Below, one piece after another: positions 1 to 12,500 of a stretch of DNA of 64,000 nucleotides (within the stretch, counting starts at the first letter, position 1; every line of letters begins with the position of its first letter). The notes under the pieces were generated by a model, which made no database searches, was not told where the DNA came from, and was given only the letters and a program-made list of their open reading frames with translations. The DNA lies in assembly GCF_032854445.1 (NCBI RefSeq), contig NC_088300.1, positions 36,873,608 to 36,937,607 on the forward strand, written 5' to 3'. Origin of the DNA: Liolophura sinensis. Taxonomy: Eukaryota; Mollusca; Polyplacophora; Chitonida; Chitonidae. The position numbers were made by a program, and so were the translations under genes.

Positions 1-3000
1 AAAAAAAGGAAAAACTCCATGAAATATCTTCGTTCGAGTTTTTCTCTGTGCCTGTCGAATACAAGCCATCTACATTCTTTGAGTGAGACATCACTACACG
101 AGAAACGTTAACTACAGAAAATGGCCAAGGCAGTCTGTTCAAAAGCAGCATTTCGATATCCAGAAATTCTGACAGACTGTTTTTTCATTTGACAAACACG
201 CCAGTAATCTCTGTGGGTGGTGGCTCGGGAATACCACTTCACAAATAAGACAATGGCTAATGGAGTCGTGTTTGTAAACAATAAACAAATCTCCCCCAGT
301 GGGACGAAAAGGTTGTATGTAAAATAAACTGCTGGAATGCTTCTGTAAATATGGCAGCGGATCGGCTGGACCAACCTGTCGTCTGCTATCAGCGAATGCC
401 CCGCACGTGCACAAACAGGCAGCAGACCTGTTGGAGTTTGTCGATAAACCACAGAAAGCAAGGTTTCTTAAGTCTTGAAGAAATTATAATTTACGCGATG
501 GTATATCAGTTTTATATAGCGACATTCTTCTTTATCGCATCTTCATTGCTTTTATAGAGGCCAAATTCATGTTAGTTTATGGGAAGGAATATATTGGTCA
601 ATATAGCATACCATACAGCGTGAATACTCCGATGAGAAAGCCTAGCCGGGTGGAAGAACTCGGAAAACACTAGTGTATTTATTATATGCACTGTGCATTC
701 AGTCTAGGCGTCAAAGCATTATATATTAACATTTATATGTCAGCCGTCAACCGAAATGGACGTATTAGGTCAATAATGGCAAGACCAATTCCCAAAACAG
801 CGTTCATCACAAACCACCAAAGGACTAAGAGAGTATATAAAATACGAAATTAAGATGGAGAGAAAGAGAAGGCCATTTTCAATGATGAAGGAAAGACGTG
901 ACGAATTGTTCAATGTGTGAATAAATGAAATTAGTAATTTTATAGGTTTGAAGTGCCTGTTAAATGGTAGACAGTTACCTGAAGAGACATCAGAAATTCT
1001 GAGAACTATGTTTAATTGAGGTGGTGTTTACAAAGGAAAAAAACAAAATTAATTTACCAGCTCATCCAGCCGCACATATAGAACTCCAGAGAGCCGTTTG
1101 TTCAAAGAGAATATGATTTATACATCGTTTTATCAATAAACTAATTCTAAATACTATTTGTGTAGTATATAAAAAGCATACAAAACACTGCTCGAAGAAA
1201 CTTAATTACCATCAAGTTGCTAACTGCGAAATAGAGTGCCAGCATATTGTTTTTAATTTATTTTGGTCTTGTTTGATAGATGGATTTTAAAGAGTGACGA
1301 ACCGTCATAAATGTTTCCTTATGGATGTAATTCGCCTCTTAAAAGGTGACAAACCGTCCTAAATGTTTTTACGCGGGTATAACCGACACATTATGTTTTT
1401 CTTTACTATACTGTGAAGTAATCTGTCACCCATATTATCACTTGATATAGGCCACCATGTTCCAGTACATGGCCATCGATTTGAGAGACAAATTTAGTTA
1501 GGGTAGATTGAAGTAGCATTTACTATAGACTGTCACCACACTTCTATCGCCTAAAGCTTGTCTGTCAAAGAAATCTATTTTTCCAGAGAGAAAATGATGT
1601 GAATTTCCTACATAAGTCCCGTTGATTGTTTCCCCCGAGGCTTTGTCCTGTCACCAATGTCTTCCTGGATTGTACTGTTCACTCGCCTTACCTTGATAGA
1701 CCATGTAATTAGATTTCTTCTTGACGGTATACAAGTAGAGAGTTCTGTAGGATTGGGTCACTTGAACACGACCAACCACACGACACGGATGTTTTGGCTC
1801 TCTTGGAACTGCAGGGCTTAAGACGTGTGAGGGTGATGTGGGAATCACCAGGACGTATATCAATAGCCCAGAGAGTGCAAGGTCGGTGATGGAGAAAGCA
1901 TCAATCAGGTGGCTAAAGCTGCTTGAGTTTTCGTTCGGAACGTAGGATGGCCGTTGGTCAGACTTACGGCCACCAGTTTCTTCCCCCCACCTACCCCCTG
2001 CCCCCTCCCTCTTCGCCCCACCATCTATGCGCATGGTGTCTGTGGACGGACTCATCATGCGATAACTAACTTATCGCAGTTGTCTATTCCAGCAAGTTAA
2101 GTGCGCGCTACCGAACACTTCAACACTCATTATCTATCGAAATTTGCGCGATCGGAGATCATTAAGGTGCAGATGGAACAACTGCACTCCATCTGCTTAC
2201 ATGCATGTCCGTGAAGACGGAGGCGAGGCCAGACATGGCCCTGGCTCTGAACTTACCACTTCGAAATCTGACCGTGTTTGAACATTGAAATTCTACATTA
2301 AGAAGCAGTGCTTTAACATTAGACCCGGGCTAAATGTCAGGACAAAATATACTATCGCCATGAACTGGGCTTGGATGGTCCTGATTATGATGTGTTACCT
2401 GTAAGAAATGAAACAAAATGGTGAAAACTTAGTTCAGGTTGTCATTTTGCATTTGGACAAATATTTCAGAGATAACTTATGGATTAAAGATTTGTTGTAT
2501 GTAATTTTGATGAGCAAACAGTAATCTGCAGTCAAAGATATGCTTCTCTCTGTTTTGTACTGAAACAAGTATTTAATGTTTGCTAAATACATTAACGATT
2601 GCCAGTGTAGAAAAACTTATCTAAAGTGTTACCAATAGAATGTAGAGACTGCATGAGACACTATTCGTCTCCGTCAAAATAACGAAAGTGTTTTTCACAG
2701 CTTAGGTGAAAAACTGACATTTTACTCCACCACCTTTCGACTGACAGATTTGATAAACAGTTTATCGCTGCTGTTACGTTCACACCTGTCCACTTAGTCA
2801 GCCGATTTGTTTTTATGCAACTAGTGCACAGAAGTAACCAGTCACAACAAGAATGCTACACGTAACGAGTGTTGCGTATGGCGTTGTAGGTGAATATCTA
2901 TAAAACATGGTCGTCTATACATCCAAAAGACACTCACGGTATGGGGTGTAAAACTAGGAGTTACAGGCTGAGATACCGTGTTGGAATTCGGACGCGTTGC

Positions 3001-3450
3001 TTGATCGGCTGTGGCCTTAGGTCAGGACGTTTGTAAAATGCTTGGTCAGTTGCATGCGGTGAATTCCCTGGTTTGAGTCCAGTTTTCTGTATCAAAAGCG
3101 AAATAATACCACCGTCGTTTTAGTGGACAGTCGGTGCCGGTAGGTATTTATTTGATGGCACAATCTGAGTACCAAGGTTCCCAGGTAAATCACCGCTGTT
3201 TGTTAGGTACCTCATGACCTTAAGTTACAACTGCACAAGTTATCCGCTAATGGCCAGATGGGAAAACAAACAATACATCGCAAACGTTGAAACAACTCTA
3301 ATACGAATACCACCGGAGAATAATCCCACATAATGACCTCATGAAACTTGCTTTGCTCTATCTAATTCGCTGATTTACACATTTTATACACTTCTCCATG
3401 AACCAGTTCCTGCTAGGCTTAAATACACAGGGCGATTTATGATCTCTGAA
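1..3450. other. Non-coding stretch, no gene seen
   Basis: I see no gene here. The stretch is mostly AT-rich unique sequence. A GC-richer segment near 1740-2060 holds a minus-strand open frame of 135 codons (1651-2058). Its translation is low-complexity at the start (Gly, Arg, Glu) and matches no family I recognise, so I treat it as chance. An imperfect direct repeat lies at 1290-1371. Confidence 0.6.
1290..1371. repeat. Imperfect direct duplication of about 33 bp
   Basis: Two segments about 49 bp apart share the pattern GTGAC(G/A)AACCGTC(A/C)TAAATGTTT. The first starts near 1290 and the second near 1339. No coding potential is associated with them. This looks like a small local duplication and not a known element. 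Confidence 0.6.
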
Positions 3451-3460
3451 ATGAGATATG

Positions 3461-3780
3461 AGTGAGTGCTTGGGGGTTTAACGTCGTACTCAACAATTTT
3501 TCGGTCATATGACGACGAAGGAATCCTTAGGGCGTATGTAATGTACGTCTTTGTTGCAGGACGGATTTCCACTGCTCTTTTATGTAGTGCTGCTTCACAG
3601 AGACGACTTACCGAAGGTAAGTAAGCCGTCCCGCCCGACCCATTATGCTGGTACGGGTCTACCAGTCGTTACCCTTCATGCTGAACGCTAAAGTATTAGG
3701 TGTGACTTGACCCAGGATTGATCCCGAATCTACCGCTCCCAAAGCAGACGCTCTACCAACTGTGCTATCCGGGCCGGTAG
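3461..3780 (-). mobile_element. tRNA-derived SINE, family A, copy 1
   Basis: This is a non-autonomous retroposon read on the minus strand. The tRNA-like head lies at the high-coordinate end. An A-box-like segment is at 3751-3770 (complement of CTCTACCAACTGTGCTATCC) and a B-box-like segment at 3715-3725 (GGGATCAATCC on the minus strand); together they would form an internal Pol III promoter. The body carries the TCATATGACGACGA and GCTGAACGC blocks shared with the other family A and B copies. The 3' tail is a short TGAG repeat. Perfect 10-bp target-site duplications (ATGAGATATG) lie at 3451-3460 and 3781-3790. Compared with the copy at 22716-23059 it lacks about 25-30 bp near 3690. It would depend on a LINE in trans. 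The family name is not assigned; the mollusc affinity is from memory of the family. Confidence 0.88.
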
Positions 3781-3790
3781 ATGAGATATG

Positions 3791-4880
3791 TAACACTTAG
3801 CGTTGGCAGCTGTCCAACTTGTAAACAAAAACATGTTGACAGGGAGCTGTAATGCTTTCAATTTTTGCTAAAATGTTATTATAAGGATACCTCTGTTTTT
3901 GTACCAGATTTCGAAATTAGTTTTCTTTGTGCAAATAATTCATGAAGTATTTTTAATATAAATATTTACAGTTGTTCAGTGTAACTATGTGTGGAGAAAT
4001 GTCAATCACTTATCTCCCTTTGTCTTTAGAACTCAGCGTCATTTGTCATGACTGTTACACATTTTAGCAAAAATGTAACAATATTCGCGTCGTCGTATAC
4101 GGGTCAGTTTAATGAACCAGGGCCTCTATAAATGTCGCCATGCTGTGAAATCCAAATTGAACAAGCAGTGGCAGTTTGAGAAAATTATAAATTGTCTAGA
4201 TTTGTGAGATTTATATGTAAGCTACAAATTATATTTATATATGTATACATTAAATTTGAAAACTTTAACACAATCATCAGTACGTATTTACTCTAATAAC
4301 TTTCAGTGTCATACCAAAAACCTTTGCAGTTCACCTTTACATGAGGTCACGGGGTCGCCTGCTTCACATCTACTGTCATTCGTCTCTGGGATACTATAGC
4401 GGTTGACCACAGTAACCAGAGTGTAGGCAATAGCGTCTCAGGCCCAGTGTGACTTCAAAACACAGTGACGCCACACCGTGTATACCTATGGTCACTGAAT
4501 CTGCCACAAGGGGCGGTGAGATCGACGAATGGGAAAAAAATGCAATATTGCGTCATTCTACCAATACCATGTAAAGTAAACATTCCATGATGTTTTAACG
4601 GATTCTCCACACACGAACATGGTGTACCAGGAGTTCAGTTGCCTACATACATGTACATATCGCGCTATGCCAGTCTAATTTCCAAAAAAAGCAAATCCTG
4701 TTAGTATATTATTTTCTTGTCATGGGGAGTTGAGAATAGATAAAAACTTCAGTTGTATAAAAATGTATTTTGGGTGGTTATTGTCATGGATGGAGAACTT
4801 TGGGGTGGTAAGAGGAAACAGTGGCCTGTGACAAATAAAGTTTCACCCGTCAAAAAGTCTGTGTATTTATTTGGTTATAT
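3791..4880. other. AT-rich unique sequence, no gene seen
   Basis: Nothing beyond AT-rich unique sequence is visible between the first two SINE copies. No open frame of note, tRNA or recognisable repeat is present. Confidence 0.6.
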
Positions 4881-5130
4881 GGTTTGGTTTTACATCATAC
4901 TGAACAATTTTTCAGTCATATAACGACGATGCTTCGAATTCTTGTTACCAGAGTGCTGCCGCGGTTAAAGTATCACACCGAAGACACGAACATGACACCC
5001 CATCCAGTCCCATTTTACTGACAAGAACCAACCAGTCCCTTTTACTTGCTCCAACATCTCGGTGCTAAGCGCCAAGCGAGGCAGCAGCAAATACCAAGCT
5101 TTTGGTACTCCACGACTTCGAGGTCCATTA
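4881..5130 (-). mobile_element. SINE family B, 5'-truncated or degraded copy
   Basis: The low-coordinate end carries the same 3' block as family A (GAACAATTTTTCAGTCATA, then ACGACGA). The middle is different: it holds the CCGAAGACACGAACATGACA segment also found at 9321-9578 and, inverted, at 59070-59175. The block GCGCCAAGCGAGG follows near 5070. The tRNA-like head expected at the high-coordinate end is not clear, so the copy is probably 5' truncated. The short open frames on both strands here are products of the repeat. Ends are approximate because I see no target-site duplication. Confidence 0.75.
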
Positions 5131-8100
5131 AACCACCGAAGCCGTCCACACAATCTCATACTGAGAGTGATGGGGGTGAAGAAACACCTATTGATCACTG
5201 TTATTGAAAAACAAGCTGACGAAAGGTGGCGATTTGCGCTCAGCACGCCGGTGTTAACCACTCATAAATCTGACATCGTATATTATGTAAATTGCATTTC
5301 TGAAGAAAGGGTGGCGCTAACATCAGTTAAATATACAAATAAAAGACATTTTAACCTTTCGACCACATTCCGCTACTAGCATATTGTCAATCTCAATTGA
5401 AAGTACCTTCATGATAGCTGCTTAACACCGCCCTTTGCTCAACCAAAACGTTTTAATCCATATTCCATAGAGATTCAGTGTATATATGTATAAAACAAGC
5501 AAGACATATTTAAAGGTGTGAAAGAGTGGGTAGGACTTGTTAGTATTATTACTATCTGTCTCGCTGGACATTGGCGGTGTTTGTTGGTGAAAGTTCGGCC
5601 ACTGAAACTTTGGAAATAGTCCATACTTATGCCTGAAGAATTTCTGACTAAATCGGTATTTCAACTGTTTTCAGATCTGTCTGTTTAAAAGCAAACACTG
5701 AAAACGTTTCGCTTTCGTGATTTACTGTCATAATATCTTTTATACGAGTATTCCAACACGGATTCTACACTAAAACTATCCCGATCCATCAAAGGTTTTC
5801 GCGTATGTCAACTGGCTTTCATCGCCAGAGCATAACTAAGCTTAATGACCCGTAGGTTTCAAGGGGATTCTTGCCTGGGCTTAACACGTATTCCATCCAA
5901 TACATTTTAGAGCGACCTGTTTTTATATCGGGTAATTTGTCCCGATATTTCGAGATACTATTCTCAGGATAATGTATATTTGGGTTGGATATCGACAGAA
6001 TCGTTAGGGGATTGAAAATCAGTTATACCTAAGTGCACATGGCAAATAGAACTTCTCATCCGCGAGGCTCTAGGATGAGAGAGGCCATCAGCTTTTGTCG
6101 CTATTGCTATTGTGCAAAGAAAGTCTACCATGCTGAAAGGCGTTGACAAGAAGCAGGTCTTTAGGCAGAAATAGTGTTCGCATAATCGCCGAGTACTTGA
6201 GACAGTATCTGGCCTGTATGAGAAACTATGGTCCCAATCATGATCAAAGGCATGATCCCAAACCGTCAGCGAGACTGCCGGAACCATCCAATGTCCAGCT
6301 GAACCCTATGCGTGATTATCTTTGTATACCGCGTATTTAGATCTTCTCTCTACCACACAAGTGGAAAACCGTCGCCTTGGGCTTTGGAATCAATTTTCAC
6401 CGGCTTGTTAGAAGTTGTCAAATCAATGGTTTTGTCATGCTGGTATGTTTCGACGAAGATCAAAGCAGTTGGTGTGTGTATACCTTCATCCGATCCCGTC
6501 TTCCTTTGTTAAGAATTGATCAGCTGTCACTTTTCTTCCACTCCATCCATGGGCACTGTAAGCACAAGTACTATCGACCAAGCGGCTTTAGCTGCTTTCA
6601 TGTTTGTAGTCCAGAATATAAACGGACAGCATGTTCTAGATAGGCTTTGGGCAACGGACTATTGTTTCTTTCCAAATTCCAAAGGACAAACAGAGCTTTT
6701 GCATTCCTCTGTGTCATTCCATCCAATAGAAGAGCTCGTTGTCAATTGCAATTATATTACCTCTTGCATAATTCAACATGTATCAGTTTAAGATATAGAA
6801 ATCAGTGTATAACTGAACAAGGTTACCGTGCAACTATTGCATGAAAAGAAAGATTTATTGATAATGATTGTTTCCAATATAATAAGATCAAATCTGGCCT
6901 TTGTACAACCCATTCCCATGGCTCAGAAAGATACCCCAACTGTTACCAGACTAGGTTCCTTTTTCCACGCAATTGCACAGAGGCCAATTGTTTAAAAGTG
7001 AAGTAAAAGTTAAATCAGGCTTAAATCCTAATGCCAATTCATACATGGCACTCCTAATGCGCGTTTGATCACCTCGTGCCATGTAGATACAGACGGTTCA
7101 ACAAAAGGCTTTTATTTGTGCTTTGAAAACTATAGAGTACTAATACGCGATGGTGTACAACAGGGCAACCTTGCGCTATATGTGATGAAAGCGCTTGACA
7201 ACCTGCAGGTTGTCTTATGATTGAAAATTATTTAGTACCACATAAAACCATAAGCATACTTACAATTATAAACAGTTCATACATTACTCATGCATGCAAT
7301 AACCCAGCTTCATGCATAGATTGCCATACACAGATTGCCATGCGCAGCGTCACTCTCATATATTACTCTCGATGACAGATCGACATGAGCATTGTATAAT
7401 GAATAATACAACTCGACCTGCAATACCTAAAGCCCATCCGTCTTCGGTCGAGGAAATATGAGGGAATTAATGGAAAACAAGGGGAATAAATGTTATCTTC
7501 TGAGCTGAACGGCGCAGTATTAATATCCAATCGACGCCAGTTTTTCACCTCCCTGTTCGCGATAATCTGGTATAAATCCAAGCCATGACAGTGCAACCTT
7601 TATGTCGTTGATTGCTCAACCCCATCCTCCATCTTCCAGCCAGTTTATGGTTTTATTTTAACTGTATATCTTCTTTGAAGCTTATTCAGTTTATCATTCG
7701 CACCATCCTGTCAGACTGAACATGCTGCTCGGACATTGTGGCATCTTTATTTTTTTTATAAGATATACAAATTACACAAGGGTATAAAGTACGATCGCAC
7801 AGATCCTGGAGTAGACTTCATTTTCTTGCTCCCTTACATTCACTGTGAACTTATCGCGTGGTAATGATAAGTCTATCTGACTCCCCAACGGCTTTCTTTC
7901 ATCTCACTAACCTCATACTTCTCACACCGTGGATAGACAAAACCAATATTTATGGTAATATAAGCGGAGACGAGATATCGTGTGGCATCTTGGGTCAACA
8001 TCCTTCATCGTTGGCCTCAAGAACTAGCACAGACATTAAACAATATTTTTCTATATCCAGCTACCAGGACATGATAGAATACGGTCGACTTCGCTGAGAA

Positions 8101-9320
8101 ATTCTATAAAGTCTATATGGTTGTTTTCCCATATGTCGCTGTCATATAATGTTGCTTTGGTCAATTTACTTGTCTCCTGTTTTACCAATGACCGTCGAAT
8201 CATACAATGCCATTAAACCAAAGTGTATTATAAAATGTCACTGGCCTTGCTCATTTTGCTGGGATTCATTTAGTTGGGTAAAATATAGCGGACTGCGTAA
8301 TACTGCGTTTCCATGATCATATACGCTTGCGTCTGTGATCCAATTGAATAAATCCATCGGGGCAACGTCATATCAAAGAGTTACCAATAATAAAATAATA
8401 TTTATAGCTTCATGATGGTGTACACTGCCTTTCAAATGGCCCAATTCCTCACGCACAGGTACCATGTATTTTAGAACTCATTTTTAGACTTTACATTCAC
8501 CTTTGAGTCATTGATTAATGAGGTATTTTCAAAACAATGAATGTCGGGGTTATATTTTGTAACACCGAACAATTTTATGGTTTATCAACATATTTGACCA
8601 TGGCGGATGTTATAAAATTAGACAGATCTAGTAAAGATGGACGAGTCACATTCTAAGTAGCCTTTTTGCTAGGTGTGTGTCCCCAGAGATAGCCCATATA
8701 TCTACCTGATGTTGCCTGATGTGAACTCGTGTCCTCGAGGCTTGCTGATTACTAGGAAGTGTTTTTGTGCCCCTGTGGCCCCAGACAATTGTCTTTCATT
8801 GATTACGAAACCTTATAGCAGCCCTATTGTAACTTCACAGACAGTACATGTAGTGTTGCCAAGGTGTTCTGGCAACACCTTGCCTGAACGACGGTTTGGA
8901 AATAGCCACCGAGGAGGAATACAACTGCAGCCATATAAAGAAACTCTTGACCTATGAAACAGAATAATTGCTCAGGACTGCGTAGGTGATAAAACAAGCA
9001 ATATCAGACATGTTATAGGATGTGTAATATGTCTAACGTATGCACTGACACAATGGACTCATAAATATTGTAAATGCAGCTGATTTATCCCATAGGACTG
9101 TTCAGGGTGGCCTATAGTCACACTAATGTGTTATTTGCGGAAAATTTATCTTGAACCGCGCCTTTAAAATTGCTCCAGAGACAAAAGGGTACATTTCCGG
9201 ACATAAAAGAGCATCATAGGTTATATGTTCCCGCCTACACCAGGAGAAGCAGGTACGTTTAAGCACTTTTGTATTTATATTGTTATGCCACAGGGTATGA
9301 TGCCTTATTGTATCTGTGTA
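5131..9320. other. Non-coding stretch, no gene seen
   Basis: This is unique sequence without a supportable gene. Several overlapping short plus-strand frames lie at about 6140-6840, but they are in different phases and resemble no family I know. A compact pair of overlapping inverted repeats sits at 8853-8881. Confidence 0.55.
8853..8881. repeat. Two overlapping short inverted repeats
   Basis: GTGTTGCCA (8853-8861) pairs with TGGCAACAC (8870-8878), and AAGGTGTT (8861-8868) pairs with AACACCTT (8874-8881). The two hairpins share bases, so only one could form at a time. There is no T-run or neighbouring gene to suggest a terminator role. Confidence 0.6.
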
Positions 9321-9578
9321 TGCTTCGGTTTAAGGTTGAACCTAGCAATTTTCCAGTCACATGACGACGAGCAGTCAGCCGATGTGTGTATATATATAAT
9401 GGGTGTTTTCTTGTGGCAGGGCGAGTCCATGCCGCCCTGAAGTATCATTCCGAAGACACCATACATGACACTCCACCTGGACCGATTATACAAGACTACA
9501 TTTCCTTGCTCTGACCTCTCATTGCCGAGCGCCAAGCGAAGTAACAATAAGTACCATTCTTAGTCTTTGGTACGATCC
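9321..9578 (-). mobile_element. SINE family B, second copy
   Basis: Blocks appear in the same order as in the copy at 4881-5130: CCAGTCACATGACGACGA near 9352, a short TA-rich run, the segment with CCGAAGACACCATACATGAC (9450-9469), then GAGCGCCAAGCGAAG and GTCTTTGGTACGATCC near 9565-9577. The minus strand is the element's sense strand, by analogy with family A. This copy is longer in the middle than the first and shows the (TA)n segment well. The tRNA-like head is missing or unrecognisable, and I see no clear target-site duplication. Confidence 0.8.
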
Positions 9579-12500
9579 GTATTGGCCTTGTGCAAATTGT
9601 TCATAAGTTCGAGTCCAGTCCAAAGGAAATTAACGTGACCGAAAAAGAGACGAAGTGTATTTTCTTCAGCAAACATAGTTCTTTCTTTGTGAAGTCAAAT
9701 ACCGAACATGATTTTTAACGCATGAATTGGTTCTAGTGCATTGTGTCGTATATAACGAGTATATATGCTATTACTTGTGTAAGCGTCTCTGATGGTCTCA
9801 TTCCTCTTGCTAATTCGTATTAGCTGTACTCAGTTTAGGAAAATACAGCATGTGTAGTAATATAAACATTTTCTCTTTGATTTTCATTAAAACATTAGCA
9901 AAATGTAGCTAAGGTTAGTTTCAAATTAACTATAGATTCCTTTTTGCTTGTTTACGATGAAGACATTCACCTCTTGATGGAGGAAATGTATTCCAAAGAT
10001 CTGGTCTGCATTTTGCAAGCGGTAGCATTATGTTTCGTGATATATGAATATCAAATATAACGCTAAATTGAAAAAAAATGTCCATGTCTTGTGATAAGAA
10101 ACAAAAAGCGTTAACGGGCATTGAATTTTCCTGGGAGTAAACACTTGGCTTGGTAAAATGAGTAGGCATTCATGCTGAGTTGGTCGGTGAAGCTGTGTGG
10201 TTCTTTTCGTTTGTTTTTCCGAACACGGGCCACCATCTTCTTACGAAAACAACTAATGGCAACAAACTTAAGGAAGCAATTTGCAGAGGGCGTCTTAGGA
10301 GAGCATAAAAGAATAAGAGTAACCCTTCGCGTTAGAGGATTATTATTGAAGCCGTGGCGTAAAAAAATGTTTACTCGCGTTACAGTTTTTTCCTAAAGTT
10401 TCTGTTCCAAAGATGTTCAATTAAGGCTTACCAGACCACGACAGGATCTGCTGTTTCACCTTGTACCCCGGCTAAATCCGCTCCAGATGCCACATTGCAA
10501 CGGGCGCTGGAAATGCGGCGGATACCTTATTCCACGCTGGGCCGCCAAATGGGAGTTTTCACCGGACAGTGACAACAAGTGTTCAGTCTGAGCCGGGGGA
10601 GGTACAGGATCAACATTCCCCTTCCTCTCCACCCCATTCAAACCCATTCCCCTTACCCACGCTTAAAGTCCAGATTTACACCTTGACTTATATCACTTGA
10701 CGAGCCCGCTGACCGGAGTTTGATGGGGGAAGGCCAATAGATAGCGCCGCAGTAGTCCCTGACTGGATTAGGAAGACGGCATCTTGCATTACCTGCAAGT
10801 TTTCGATTCAACGGGACTCTTTCGATGGGATTAGGTGAGATACTGTATGAGACATTATTGATTCTGGAAAGTTGAACAATGTACAAGGTTCACTGTTCCA
10901 ATAGTTGTAAATGCTTGAAAACAGTTCCAATGCGACGATGTATAAATTCCATTTCATAATGCATTGCTTTTTGTAGCATTGGTTATGGCCCAGATTAATT
11001 GGGTTTTGCAGGCGGTCTGATAACATTTTAAAAGAACAGGCATATAAGTAAATGGAAAGCTAAAGAAAGGCATATATCAGAACCATTGAGAATGCACGTA
11101 TGACAATCACTTTGCAGAATAGTCCCGGGCATTGGTTGCCATGCTTCATCGCATTGCTATCTTATGAATGCTTTAGACTGTGTAACAAGAGTACAAGAAG
11201 AATGACGATAATCAGCTAAGTCATGAGATAAAACAGTTCAGTCAGGTTATATAAATGGTAAATTGGCGTAACGTAACGTCTTCCTATTACGTTATTCGTT
11301 TCTAATTCCTTAAAAATCCAAGAGAGCCCACAGGCTTTTCCCTCGTCGGTTACAGTTATTTCATACTCTTGGTTTTCTGAAAACGATATCCGCACGATTC
11401 TATATTTGAAATAAACCTGTCATTCAGGAGAAAAGTGAAATTTACGAAGTCGAAATAATTGAATGTAATTAAGATAGGGATTTAGCAATGTAATACACAT
11501 TCTGATAGCGCCGACTGGATTCATAGAACTGTATGATGTGCTGCAGAGAGCGTTTCTAAGTAAGGCGATAAATTCCGAGTGCTGTGTGCGTGCTGACGTA
11601 ACTCTATACTGGGGATTGGTTTTTCATATGACGTTTTGACTAAATACCAACAGTTGGTTACCGGGCCCTTAGATCCTCGGCACACGCCAGATGTTCTCGG
11701 CTTTGCTTGATGACATCGTCTGACTGTTCGTGTCAATCGACATGCAAGAAGCAAAGAAAAGTACTTGCAATAACGGACCAATTTCTTGCACGAATCGACA
11801 AAATACCAAATCCCAGAGTTTTTGCCAAAGTTTTTTTTTAACATCGGATACTTTAGAATACGGTAAAGGAATTTACAGATTTTATTTCACGAAGCTAAAG
11901 GAAAAACCACAGTGCAAGCTGACTATCAAACTGAGCCTGTTGGACTGCACTGTCTGCGAAATGTTTTGACAGTACATAAATCTGTACAGAACTTCCTAAT
12001 ACGGCGTGAAGTTGGGATTAACTTATTCTGCCCACTCATCATCTATAGGATTTTTTTTCTAACGGTGTTCATCAGAAAGACAAATTCAGAGTTTCTGTTA
12101 GTGTTTCTTTGACTGCTTATAACATAAGAATATTAAAGACCCCAGCATGTCATACCAGCTGTTATACCCTGAATCGCTCTTCACAACCGTTCCTGCATGG
12201 AAGTTCCTGTGACTGATTGTGGGCCATTATCACCCCAGGGCTTCGGTAACATTGACCTTCAACCATTTGCGCTTTATTGGTAGCTTGTTAACGACCTTAG
12301 AGACGAAGACAGATGCAGACTACTTTAACTGCAAGGCCACGCATGTTCAGATTAGTCATACACGTACACGTCAGTACGACACTAGAGTCTGCTTTTATCG
12401 GGAGTTTTTAGGTCACTTTCAACATCATTCTGGCCATCTACTGGTTAAAACTGTTTCTCCCGCCCTGAATCCCTTGTTCGACGTAGTAATGGCTACGGAA

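Noticed and set aside
1651-2058. 135-codon minus-strand open frame
   Set aside because: Low-complexity start and no recognisable domain; probably chance in a locally GC-rich segment.
3068-3082. CTGGTTTGAGTCCAG resembling a tRNA T-arm and B box
   Set aside because: No A box at proper spacing, no acceptor stem and no repeat similarity to the other SINEs here.
5062-5379. 105-codon plus-strand open frame
   Set aside because: It overlaps the SINE family B copy and continues into unique AT-rich sequence with no domain.
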